NCBI GenBank assembly: GCA_013151975.1
Contig: JAADHG010000029.1
Span: 1-13,268 of the forward strand
Reading direction: 5' to 3'
Source of the DNA: Chlorobiota bacterium
GTDB lineage: Bacteria > Bacteroidota > Bacteroidia > Flavobacteriales > Flavobacteriaceae
Length of the DNA stretch: 13,268 nt
The notes under the pieces are model-generated. The model was not told where the DNA came from, did no database searches, and saw only the letters and a program-made list of their open reading frames with translations. The translations under genes were made by a program, and so were the position numbers. Position 1 is the first letter of the stretch, and every line of letters starts with the position of its first letter. Below, piece by piece: positions 1 to 7,567 of this stretch.

Positions 1-10
1 TTATTATTAA

Positions 11-793
11 TTAGGAGATAAAAAACACATCTTAGAGTTATCTGTTCGCAACGCAAAATATTACAGGCTTGAACAATTAAAACAGATTAAAATCATAGAT
101 CCTGATAGACATGCCAATAGAATTATGTCACAAATGAAAGTTGATTTACGTTTAAACGACGAACCTAGACATATTGAGTGTTTTGATAATTCTAACATAC
201 AAGGCACACACCCAGTAGCTGCATGTGTGGTTTTTAAGAATGGTAAACCTAGTAAAAAAGAATATCGTCATTTTAATATCAAAACAGTAGAGGGTCCTGA
301 TGATTTTGCGTCGATGACTGAAGTTGTTTACAGACGTTATAAACGTTTATTAGAAGAGAAACAACCTTTACCACAATTAATAATAATAGACGGCGGGAAA
401 GGACAACTATCATCGGCATTAAAAAGCCTAGACAAGTTAAACTTAAGAGGTAAGATTGCCATTATTGGAATTGCAAAACGATTGGAAGAATTATTCTATC
501 CAAACGATCCAATTCCATTATATTTGAATAAAAAAGGAGAGACACTTAAAGTAATTCAACAACTGCGTAATGAAGCACATCGTTTTGGTATAGAACATCA
601 CAGAAATAAACGTAGTAAAAGCGCTTTAAATACAGAGTTAGAAACAATTCCAGGAATTGGAGACAAAACAGTAATAGAATTACTTAAACATTTTAAATCT
701 GCCAAACGGATTTCTTATGCTAAAGTTGACGAATTAGAAGAAGTTATTGGAGTTTCAAAAGCCCAAAAAATTTATAATTATTATAACACCTAG
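11..793 (+). CDS. uvrC: UvrABC excinuclease subunit C (UvrC), C-terminal part, 5' end missing
   Basis: UvrC makes the dual incisions around DNA lesions in cytoplasmic nucleotide excision repair, working with UvrA and UvrB. About 260 codons are visible, under half of the roughly 600 usual for the family; the GIY-YIG nuclease and UvrB-binding parts lie upstream of the window. The frame shows the RNase H-like 3'-or-5' incision domain: ECFDNSNIQG (Asp codon at 185), GPDDFASM, IIDGGKGQL and EAHRFGIEHHR. These match the acidic and His catalytic positions of E. coli UvrC (D399, D438, D466, H538). A helix-hairpin-helix DNA-binding tail follows (LETIPGIGDKTVIELLKHF). Family-like residues begin at LGDKKHILELSVRNAKYYR (from 11), well before the first ATG at 125, so that ATG is not the true start. 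Codon 8-10 in this frame is TAA, so the gene is either damaged here or the first bases are unreliable. Identity is very secure; intactness is not. Confidence 0.93.
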   Translation, partial: LGDKKHILELSVRNAKYYRLEQLKQIKIIDPDRHANRIMSQMKVDLRLNDEPRHIECFDNSNIQGTHPVAACVVFKNGKPSKKEYRHFNIKTVEGPDDFASMTEVVYRRYKRLLEEKQPLPQLIIIDGGKGQLSSALKSLDKLNLRGKIAIIGIAKRLEELFYPNDPIPLYLNKKGETLKVIQQLRNEAHRFGIEHHRNKRSKSALNTELETIPGIGDKTVIELLKHFKSAKRISYAKVDELEEVIGVSKAQKIYNYYNT

Positions 794-797
794 CAAA

Positions 798-3032
798 GTG
801 AACAAAGTCATTATAGTTTTATTATTGTTTTTTGTTTGTACGTTAAATGCACAACAGCAACCGGATAAAGATATTCGAGTTGGCTTAGTATTAAGTGGTG
901 GTGGTGCAAAGGGATTAGCACATATTGGAGCTCTAAAAATTATTGATAGTTTAAACATAAGAGTAGATTATGTTGCAGGCACAAGTATGGGGGCGATTAT
1001 CGGAGCGTTATATGCTTCGGGATATTCTGGAAAGCAAATAGATTCAATTTTTAACAAAATAAATTATGAGGATATCATTAGTGATAATCTTCCAAGAGCA
1101 GCAAAAACGTTTTATGAGCGTGAAAATTCCGAAAAATATGCTATAACATTACCATTCGAAAAGTTTAAAATTAAATTGCCTTCAGGACTATCATCAGGTC
1201 AAAATAATTATAATTTATTGGCAAAATTAACTTTGCATGTTTCTGATATTACGGATTTCAGCAAGTTACCAATTCCATTTTTTTGTATAGCTACCAATGT
1301 AGAAACAGGCGAAGGCGTCATATTAGACAAGGGCAATTTAGCGCAAGCAATAACGGCAAGCGGAGCATTTCCATCGTTATATAAACCAGTAATTATTGGT
1401 GACCAAATACTAATTGATGGTGGTGTAGTAAATAATTATCCTATAGACGAACTTAAAGCAAAAGGATTAGAGGTTATTATTGGTGTAGATGTACAAGATA
1501 GTTTAGCAAGCAGGAAAGATTTAACATCTGCTCCAGAGATTTTATTACAAATCAACAATTTTAGAACCATTAATGAAATGAAAATAAAATCTAAGAAAAC
1601 AGATATTTATATCAAACCTAATATTGATGATTTCAATGTTATTTCATTTGACCAAGGGGAAGAAATAATTAGAAATGGTGAGATTGCCGCAAGAAGAAAT
1701 ATGAGTGCTTTAAAAGACATTGTAGCACAACAGAAAGCTAAAAAAATAAATATTAAAATTAACCCTACACCAGACAGTCTTCAAATTAATAGAATAGTTA
1801 TTAAAGGTAACAAAAACTATACGCGGGCTTATGTATTAGGAAAGCTTAAATTAAAATCGGGAGAAAAAGTAAGTTATCAGCATTTTACATCGGGTGTCAA
1901 TAATATTGTGGCAACACATAATTTTGATAAGTTTACCTACAAATTATCTCAAGACAGTGAGAATAAAGGATATGATTTAAATATAGAAGTGGTTGAAAGT
2001 AAGATTACAACTTTTATTAAATTGGGCTTGCATTATGACGATTTATACAAAAGTGCAGCATTAATAAATGTAACTAAGAAGCGTGCTTTTTTTAAAAATG
2101 ATGTCCTTTCGTTTGATTTTATTCTAGGAGATAATGTACGTTATAACTTTGATTACTTTATTGACAAAGGGTTTTATTGGAGTATGGGTTTTAATTCAAA
2201 TTATAACACATTTAACAAGAACATAAGTGCTTCATTAATTTTAGATGAAAATGAAGTAATTACCCAAGGGTTAAATAAAGTAGATGTAGTTTTAAGTGAC
2301 TTTACAAATCAGTTTTTTTTACAAACACTGTTTAGAAAAGATTTTGCCTTAACTCTCGGTGTGGAACATAAGCGACTTAAAATTACTTCGGAAACCTTAG
2401 TGAATACAACGAGTAATGATGAAGAAACTACATTCGAAAAAAGCAACTTTTTTAGTCTTTTCGGAAAATTAAAATTAGATACTTACGATAACAAGTATCT
2501 ACCAAACGAAGGGTTTTTGTTTGATGGCGATTTCCATTTGTATCTATCGTCATCAGATTTTAACAACAATTTTTCACAATTTTCTTTTGCAAAGGCAAAA
2601 ATTGGATATGCGCTAAAAATGTCTAATAAAGTAGCTGTAATTATTGGCTCTGAAGGTGGATTTAAAATTGGAGATGACTCTAATAACTCATTAAATTTTG
2701 CATTAGGCGGTTATGGTAATAATTTTATAAACAACTTTATATCATTTTACGGGTATGATTACCTTTCTATTACGGGGAGTGGTTTTGTAAAGGGGAGTTT
2801 AGATATTGACTATGAGATATTCCAAAACCAACATATTATTTTATCAGCAAATTTCGCTAATGTTGGTGACAATATTTTTGATAATGGCGAATGGTTTACT
2901 AGACCAGATTACACAGGCTATGCCATAGGGTGTTCTACTGAAACTTTTTTAGGACCTATAGAAGTAAAATACTCATGGTCGCCAGAAGCCAATAGTGGCA
3001 AATGGTTTTTTAATCTTGGGTTTTGGTTTTAA
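798..3032 (+). CDS. Patatin-like phospholipase with POTRA and C-terminal outer-membrane beta-barrel (type Vd / PlpD-like architecture)
   Basis: Predicted outer-membrane protein with a lipid acyl hydrolase domain. I chose the GTG at 798 (744 aa), four bases after the uvrC stop, because it begins directly with a clean signal peptide, MNKVIIVLLLFFVCTLNAQ. The longer frame from TTG 747 overlaps uvrC and only adds a tail in front of that signal. The patatin domain covers about residues 26-320: oxyanion glycines SGGGAKG (33-39), nucleophile elbow GTSMG (Ser63) and DGG (Asp207) complete a Ser-Asp dyad, so it should be catalytically competent. A POTRA-like segment follows (about 330-400, INRIVIKGNKNYTRAYVLGK), then a beta-rich C-terminal half ending in ...NLGFWF, an aromatic end typical of barrel proteins. 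This order resembles Pseudomonas PlpD and Fusobacterium FplA. Its natural lipid substrate, and whether the passenger is exported or periplasmic, cannot be read from sequence. It is probably co-transcribed with uvrC. Confidence 0.88.
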   Translation: MNKVIIVLLLFFVCTLNAQQQPDKDIRVGLVLSGGGAKGLAHIGALKIIDSLNIRVDYVAGTSMGAIIGALYASGYSGKQIDSIFNKINYEDIISDNLPRAAKTFYERENSEKYAITLPFEKFKIKLPSGLSSGQNNYNLLAKLTLHVSDITDFSKLPIPFFCIATNVETGEGVILDKGNLAQAITASGAFPSLYKPVIIGDQILIDGGVVNNYPIDELKAKGLEVIIGVDVQDSLASRKDLTSAPEILLQINNFRTINEMKIKSKKTDIYIKPNIDDFNVISFDQGEEIIRNGEIAARRNMSALKDIVAQQKAKKINIKINPTPDSLQINRIVIKGNKNYTRAYVLGKLKLKSGEKVSYQHFTSGVNNIVATHNFDKFTYKLSQDSENKGYDLNIEVVESKITTFIKLGLHYDDLYKSAALINVTKKRAFFKNDVLSFDFILGDNVRYNFDYFIDKGFYWSMGFNSNYNTFNKNISASLILDENEVITQGLNKVDVVLSDFTNQFFLQTLFRKDFALTLGVEHKRLKITSETLVNTTSNDEETTFEKSNFFSLFGKLKLDTYDNKYLPNEGFLFDGDFHLYLSSSDFNNNFSQFSFAKAKIGYALKMSNKVAVIIGSEGGFKIGDDSNNSLNFALGGYGNNFINNFISFYGYDYLSITGSGFVKGSLDIDYEIFQNQHIILSANFANVGDNIFDNGEWFTRPDYTGYAIGCSTETFLGPIEVKYSWSPEANSGKWFFNLGFWF

Positions 3033-3248
3033 GTAAAAACAATAAATTTTTTACGATATTTGTAATCTTATGAAACTCTATTGGATCGATTTATTACAAT
3101 TTCTACACTATCTTATCAAGAGAAATCCAGAATAGACAAGCATTTTGTATCTTTATATAATGCTAAACCTTAGACACTAAATTTTGAGCAATGATTATTG
3201 GTCACTGAGCGAAGTCGAAGTGAATTATTAACTTTTTAACTTAATAAA
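3033..3248. other. 216-base intergenic region upstream of hmgA
   Basis: This gap separates the patatin gene from hmgA. It begins with a weak AT-rich inverted repeat (GTAAAAA 3033-3039, TTTTTAC 3048-3054) that could act as a poor terminator, though its stem has only one G-C pair. A 21-codon frame runs 3070-3135 (see findings). A 6-bp inverted repeat AGCATT/AATGCT lies at 3139-3144 and 3159-3164, enclosing TATCTTTA (3148-3155), a one-mismatch fit to the Bacteroidota -7 element TAnnTTTG and a possible hmgA promoter. I could not find a convincing -33 TTG at the usual spacing. The hairpin repeat at 3202-3223 is listed separately. Confidence 0.5.
3202..3223. repeat. Imperfect hairpin, REP-like flavobacterial intergenic repeat
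   Basis: TCACT (3202-3206) pairs with AGTGA (3219-3223). Inside this stem lie two opposed GA/AG mismatches (GA 3207-3208 against GA 3217-3218), then GC and a GAA-rich loop. Tandem sheared G-A pairs are stable in single-stranded nucleic acid, so the hairpin may be tighter than five pairs suggest. From memory, very similar sequences (CACTGAGCG-N-AGTCGAAGTG) are scattered in many copies between genes of Flavobacteriaceae. That is recollection, not a search result. It has no trailing T-run, so it is not a classic terminator. Confidence 0.55.
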
Positions 3249-4406
3249 ATGCCACGTTATCATACCTTAGGTAATATACCGCCTAAACGCCATACAACAT
3301 TTAAAAAACCTGACGGAGGCTTATACCAAGAAGAATTATTTGGAACTGCTGGTTTTGCAGGAATGGCATCGCTGCTGTACCATTTATACCCACCGACTGT
3401 AGTAACTCAAATTAAAGACAAAGGTTCTATAGCACCTAAAATTGCTATTGAAAAAAACATGAAAGCCTTAAGTTTTAAGGGATTTTCATTGCCACAGGAA
3501 AACGATTTTTTGGAGAGTAGAAAGACCTTGTTTGTAAACAACGATTTACATATTGGGCTTGCAGCACCAAAAACGTTTTCTAAAGAGTATTTCTATAAAA
3601 ATGGTGATGCTGATGAGATGCTATTTATTCACGTTGGCTCTGGAACACTTCGTACAAATTATGGAAATATTACCTTTAAATATGGCGATTATTTAATTAT
3701 TCCTAAAGGCACCATTTATCAAATAGATTTTGATACTGAAGACAATAGAATTTTATATATAGAATCTTTTCAACCTATTTTTACGCCTAAGCGGTATCGT
3801 AATAATTTCGGTCAACTTTTAGAGCATGCACCATTTTGCGAACGTGATATGCGTTTGCCAAAAGATTTAGAAACACACGATGAAAAAGGAGAGTTTCTAA
3901 TAAAGATTAAAAAACAAGGGAATTTATGGGAATATAAATACGAGACCCATCCTTTTGATGTTGTTGGCTGGGACGGATTTAACTATCCTTATGCGTTCTC
4001 CATTCATGATTTCGAACCCATTACAGGACGCATTCATATGCCTCCTCCAATTCATCAAACCTGGGAATCTGTTGGGTTTGTAGTGTGTAGTTTTGTGCCG
4101 CGTTTGTATGACTATCATCCAAAAGCAATTCCTGCACCATATCATCATAGTAATATTGATTCAGAAGAATTATTATATTATGTAGATGGCGATTTTATGA
4201 GTAGAAATAATATAGAAAAAGGACAAATAACGCTACATCCTGGAGGCGTGCCACATGGACCACATCCTGGAGCAATTGAACGAAGTATTGGTAAAACAAA
4301 AACAGAAGAGTTGGCTGTAATGATAGATCCTTTCAGACCAATGTCTATTACCGAAGAAGCATTAAAATTACAAGTAAAAGACTATCATAAGTCTTGGTTA
4401 GAATAA
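3249..4406 (+). CDS. hmgA: Homogentisate 1,2-dioxygenase
   Basis: A cytoplasmic non-heme Fe(II) dioxygenase that opens the ring of homogentisate to give 4-maleylacetoacetate in tyrosine and phenylalanine catabolism. The 385-aa protein is shorter than the roughly 430-445 aa of proteobacterial and animal enzymes, as I expect for the Bacteroidota form. The cupin core carries the iron ligands: His300 and Glu306 in PYHHSNIDSEELLYY have the same H-x5-E spacing as human His335/Glu341, and His336 in GVPHGPHPG matches human His371. PPPIHQTW (His269) and VVCSFVPR are further family blocks. The ATG at 3249 starts MPRYHTLGNIPPKRHT, a typical N-terminus, so the start is secure. hppD, the preceding pathway step, follows 43 bases later and is probably co-transcribed. 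No maleylacetoacetate isomerase or fumarylacetoacetase lies in the window. Confidence 0.95.
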   Translation: MPRYHTLGNIPPKRHTTFKKPDGGLYQEELFGTAGFAGMASLLYHLYPPTVVTQIKDKGSIAPKIAIEKNMKALSFKGFSLPQENDFLESRKTLFVNNDLHIGLAAPKTFSKEYFYKNGDADEMLFIHVGSGTLRTNYGNITFKYGDYLIIPKGTIYQIDFDTEDNRILYIESFQPIFTPKRYRNNFGQLLEHAPFCERDMRLPKDLETHDEKGEFLIKIKKQGNLWEYKYETHPFDVVGWDGFNYPYAFSIHDFEPITGRIHMPPPIHQTWESVGFVVCSFVPRLYDYHPKAIPAPYHHSNIDSEELLYYVDGDFMSRNNIEKGQITLHPGGVPHGPHPGAIERSIGKTKTEELAVMIDPFRPMSITEEALKLQVKDYHKSWLE

Positions 4407-4412
4407 ACCGTT

Positions 4413-4433
4413 ATTCCTGCCTTTTGCAGGAAT
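4413..4433. repeat. Perfect 8-bp hairpin between hmgA and hppD, dispersed-repeat type
   Basis: ATTCCTGC (4413-4420) and GCAGGAAT (4426-4433) form a perfect stem around the five-base loop CTTTT. No T-run follows (CCTAAAA), so full termination is unlikely. Strong hairpins between co-transcribed genes can stabilise the upstream transcript or cause partial attenuation. I recall sequences like ATTCCTGC-N-GCAGGAAT as common intergenic repeats in flavobacterial genomes, but this was not checked. The G+C-rich stem stands out in this AT-rich gap. Confidence 0.6.
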
Positions 4434-4449
4434 CCTAAAAAATAATACA

Positions 4450-5613
<1,164 letters not shown>

Positions 5614-5632
5614 CTAAAGTGTAATTAACTTT

Positions 5633-5666
5633 AAAAAACTCTATCATAATTTTGATAGAGTTTTTT
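5633..5666 (+). terminator. Strong intrinsic terminator after hppD
   Basis: AAAAAACTCTATCA (5633-5646) pairs perfectly with TGATAGAGTTTTTT (5653-5666) across the six-base loop TAATTT, giving a 14-bp stem whose 3' arm ends in six T. The mirrored A-tract suggests it could also work on the opposite strand, but no convergent gene is present. It isolates hmgA-hppD from the operon that follows. Confidence 0.9.
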
Positions 5667-5748
5667 CGTTTAATAAAAATATTTTAGAATAACTGGTAAA
5701 TTACTGTTAAGAACTTTGAATAATAGTAGATGGTTTTAGGGAATTTTC

Positions 5749-5756
5749 TATTTTTG
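5749..5756 (+). promoter_or_regulatory. Candidate -7 promoter element for the DUF3108-TDO-M23-pgi operon
   Basis: TATTTTTG is an exact match to the Bacteroidota -7 consensus TAnnTTTG. It lies downstream of the hppD terminator and 74 bases before the ATG at 5831, leaving a leader of about 65-70 bases. I see no clear TTG at the usual -33 spacing; the nearest TTG (5716-5718) is 30 bases upstream. The remainder of the 217-base gap (5614-5830) is AT-rich with no other recognisable element apart from the palindrome and terminator at its start. Confidence 0.5.
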
Positions 5757-5830
5757 GAATAGTAATTGTAATTTATTCAGTAATGCAGACACTAAATCAA
5801 TAAATAAGTTACATTACATTAACCTACTAT

Positions 5831-6610
5831 ATGAAAAAAATACAACTCTTAATAATAGCACTTTTAATAGCTCAAGGCTCTTTTTCCCAAGAAGAGACAG
5901 CTTTTGATACAGGAGAATGGTTTAAATTTAGAATGAGTTATAGTGGCTGGATGAAAGCAGGAAACGCAACACTTCTAATAAAAGATGATGTCATAAATAA
6001 AAAACCCGTGTATCACGTTGTTGGCAAAGGGTGGACTACAGGAGCAATTAAATGGTTTTTTAAAGTAAAAGATAGATATGAAAGCTATTTTGATAAGCAA
6101 ACGGGCTTACCCTATAAATTTATTAGAGATATTAATGAAGGAGGTTATACCAAAAAACTAGAAATTGAGTTCGACCAAGTTAATCATAAAGCATATATAA
6201 AGGATAAAAAGCACAATAAGAACTTTGTTATAGATACCAAACCCAATATTCAAGATATGGTTTCGGCATATTATTATTTAAGAAACAAAATAGATGTAGA
6301 TAAATTAAAACCTGGTGATGAAATTGAAACAGATATGTTTTTTGATAAAGAAAATTATGGTTTTAAACTTAAATACCTTGGACAAGAAACCATAAGAACT
6401 ACTTTTGGAAAAGTAAAAACATTAAAGTTTAGACCCTATGTTATGGCAGGACGTGTTTTTAAAGAAGAAGAAAGTTTAACGCTGTGGGTCTCAAATGACA
6501 AAAACCGTATACCTTTGCGTATCAAAGCCGATTTAGCTATAGGATCCTTAAGAGCCGATTTAGAAGCTTTTAAAGGATTAAAGCATTCATTTAAAATAGT
6601 AGTTGATTAA
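5831..6610 (+). CDS. DUF3108 domain-containing secreted protein
   Basis: A 259-aa exported protein of unknown biochemical role. Residues 1-20 (MKKIQLLIIALLIAQGSFSQ) form a signal peptide with a typical Bacteroidota cleavage site; there is no lipobox Cys, so it should be soluble in the periplasm or loosely envelope-associated. The mature part is beta-rich and fits the DUF3108 family: GEWFKFRMSYSGWMKAGNATL near the N-terminus, a DRYESYFDKQTGLPYKF block, a central MVSAYYYLRN segment, and a C-terminal TLWVSNDKNRIPLRIKADLA block. I assign the family from this overall pattern, not from catalytic residues. It is the first gene of a tight operon, with the tryptophan dioxygenase ATG two bases after its stop. 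That linkage does not establish a shared function, because the M23 envelope protein two genes on is an equally plausible partner. Confidence 0.85.
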   Translation: MKKIQLLIIALLIAQGSFSQEETAFDTGEWFKFRMSYSGWMKAGNATLLIKDDVINKKPVYHVVGKGWTTGAIKWFFKVKDRYESYFDKQTGLPYKFIRDINEGGYTKKLEIEFDQVNHKAYIKDKKHNKNFVIDTKPNIQDMVSAYYYLRNKIDVDKLKPGDEIETDMFFDKENYGFKLKYLGQETIRTTFGKVKTLKFRPYVMAGRVFKEEESLTLWVSNDKNRIPLRIKADLAIGSLRADLEAFKGLKHSFKIVVD

Positions 6611-6612
6611 TT

Positions 6613-7545
6613 ATGCAAGACCAACCAAATTACGATTCTATATTAAACGAACTTCATAAGAAATACGATGATATAAATCAAGATACCGAAACACATTTAG
6701 AAGGGCTTTTACATAGTAAGCCCATAACGTATTGGGATTATATCCATACAGATGCCTTATTGAGTCTTCAAATTCAGCGCACAACTTTGCCAGATGAAAT
6801 GGTGTTTATAGGTTATCATCAAATCAATGAACTTATTTTTAAAATGATTCTTTGGGAAATTCAGCAAGTTGCTGAGAACGAAGATTTAAATACGGTATTT
6901 TTTGAAAACAAATTAATGCGTGTGAGTCGTTATTTTGATATGCTGTCTACTTCATTTAATATTATGCGAGAAGGCATGGATGTAGCGCAGTATAATAAAT
7001 TTAGACATACACTTACACCTGCAAGCGGATTTCAAAGTGCACAATACCGTTTAATAGAATTTGCTTCAACAGAGCTAATAAACTTAATTGATTATAGATT
7101 TAGAAAAACCATTGATAGAAATACACCTTTTGAGCATGCTCTTGAGCATTTATATTGGCAAGCTGCAGGAAAAGACTATAACACAGGTGAAAAATCTACG
7201 CTGCTTATTAATTTTGAAAAACGGTATAAAGAAGAGTTTATAACCTTTATGAAGGTATATAACACCAAAAATTTATGGTCAAGATTTAAAGAACTTCCTG
7301 AAGCAGATCAAAAAAATGAAGATTTGGTAAAAGCAATGCGTCATTATGATTATACTGTAAATGTATCTTGGGTAATGGCACATTACAATGCAGCAAAGCA
7401 TTATATTTTAGGCGAAGATGGAGACGGAGAAGCAACAGGAGGAAGCGATTGGCAAAAATATATGCATCCAAAGTATCAAAAACGTATATTTTTTCCAGAA
7501 CTTTGGAGCCCAGAAGAATTAGATAATTGGGGAAAGGATGTTTAA
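6613..7545 (+). CDS. kynA: Tryptophan 2,3-dioxygenase family protein
   Basis: A heme enzyme of the cytoplasm that oxidises L-tryptophan to N-formylkynurenine, the entry step of the kynurenine pathway. The 310-aa sequence is divergent but keeps the positions I know from the Xanthomonas enzyme: Phe65 and His69 in DEMVFIGYHQINEL (F51/H55), Tyr127, Arg131 and Ser138 in YNKFRHTLTPASGFQS (Y113/R117/S124), proximal heme ligand His257 in WVMAHYNAAKHY (H240) and Thr276 in ATGGSD (T254). The stretch between His257 and Thr276 is about five residues longer than in Xanthomonas and is acidic (GEDGDGEA). FFPELW near the C-terminus is another family block. Conservation of the substrate-carboxylate Arg and the His pair supports real tryptophan activity, although related hemoproteins with other indole substrates exist. 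No kynurenine formamidase or kynureninase is in the window. The gene starts two bases after DUF3108 and is certainly in the same operon. Confidence 0.88.
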   Translation: MQDQPNYDSILNELHKKYDDINQDTETHLEGLLHSKPITYWDYIHTDALLSLQIQRTTLPDEMVFIGYHQINELIFKMILWEIQQVAENEDLNTVFFENKLMRVSRYFDMLSTSFNIMREGMDVAQYNKFRHTLTPASGFQSAQYRLIEFASTELINLIDYRFRKTIDRNTPFEHALEHLYWQAAGKDYNTGEKSTLLINFEKRYKEEFITFMKVYNTKNLWSRFKELPEADQKNEDLVKAMRHYDYTVNVSWVMAHYNAAKHYILGEDGDGEATGGSDWQKYMHPKYQKRIFFPELWSPEELDNWGKDV

Positions 7546-7567
7546 TTACATTAATAAAATAAACAAT

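Noticed and set aside
747..797. TTG at 747 as the start of the patatin protein
   Set aside because: It would overlap uvrC by 47 bases and place a non-signal tail before a complete signal peptide that begins at GTG 798.
3033..3054. Intrinsic terminator after the patatin gene
   Set aside because: The 7-bp inverted repeat has only one G-C pair and is likely too weak; I left it as a note in the intergenic entry.
7538..7567. ATG at 7538 as the start of the M23 lipoprotein
   Set aside because: It overlaps the tryptophan dioxygenase and adds MFNYINKINN before a well-formed lipoprotein signal starting at 7568.
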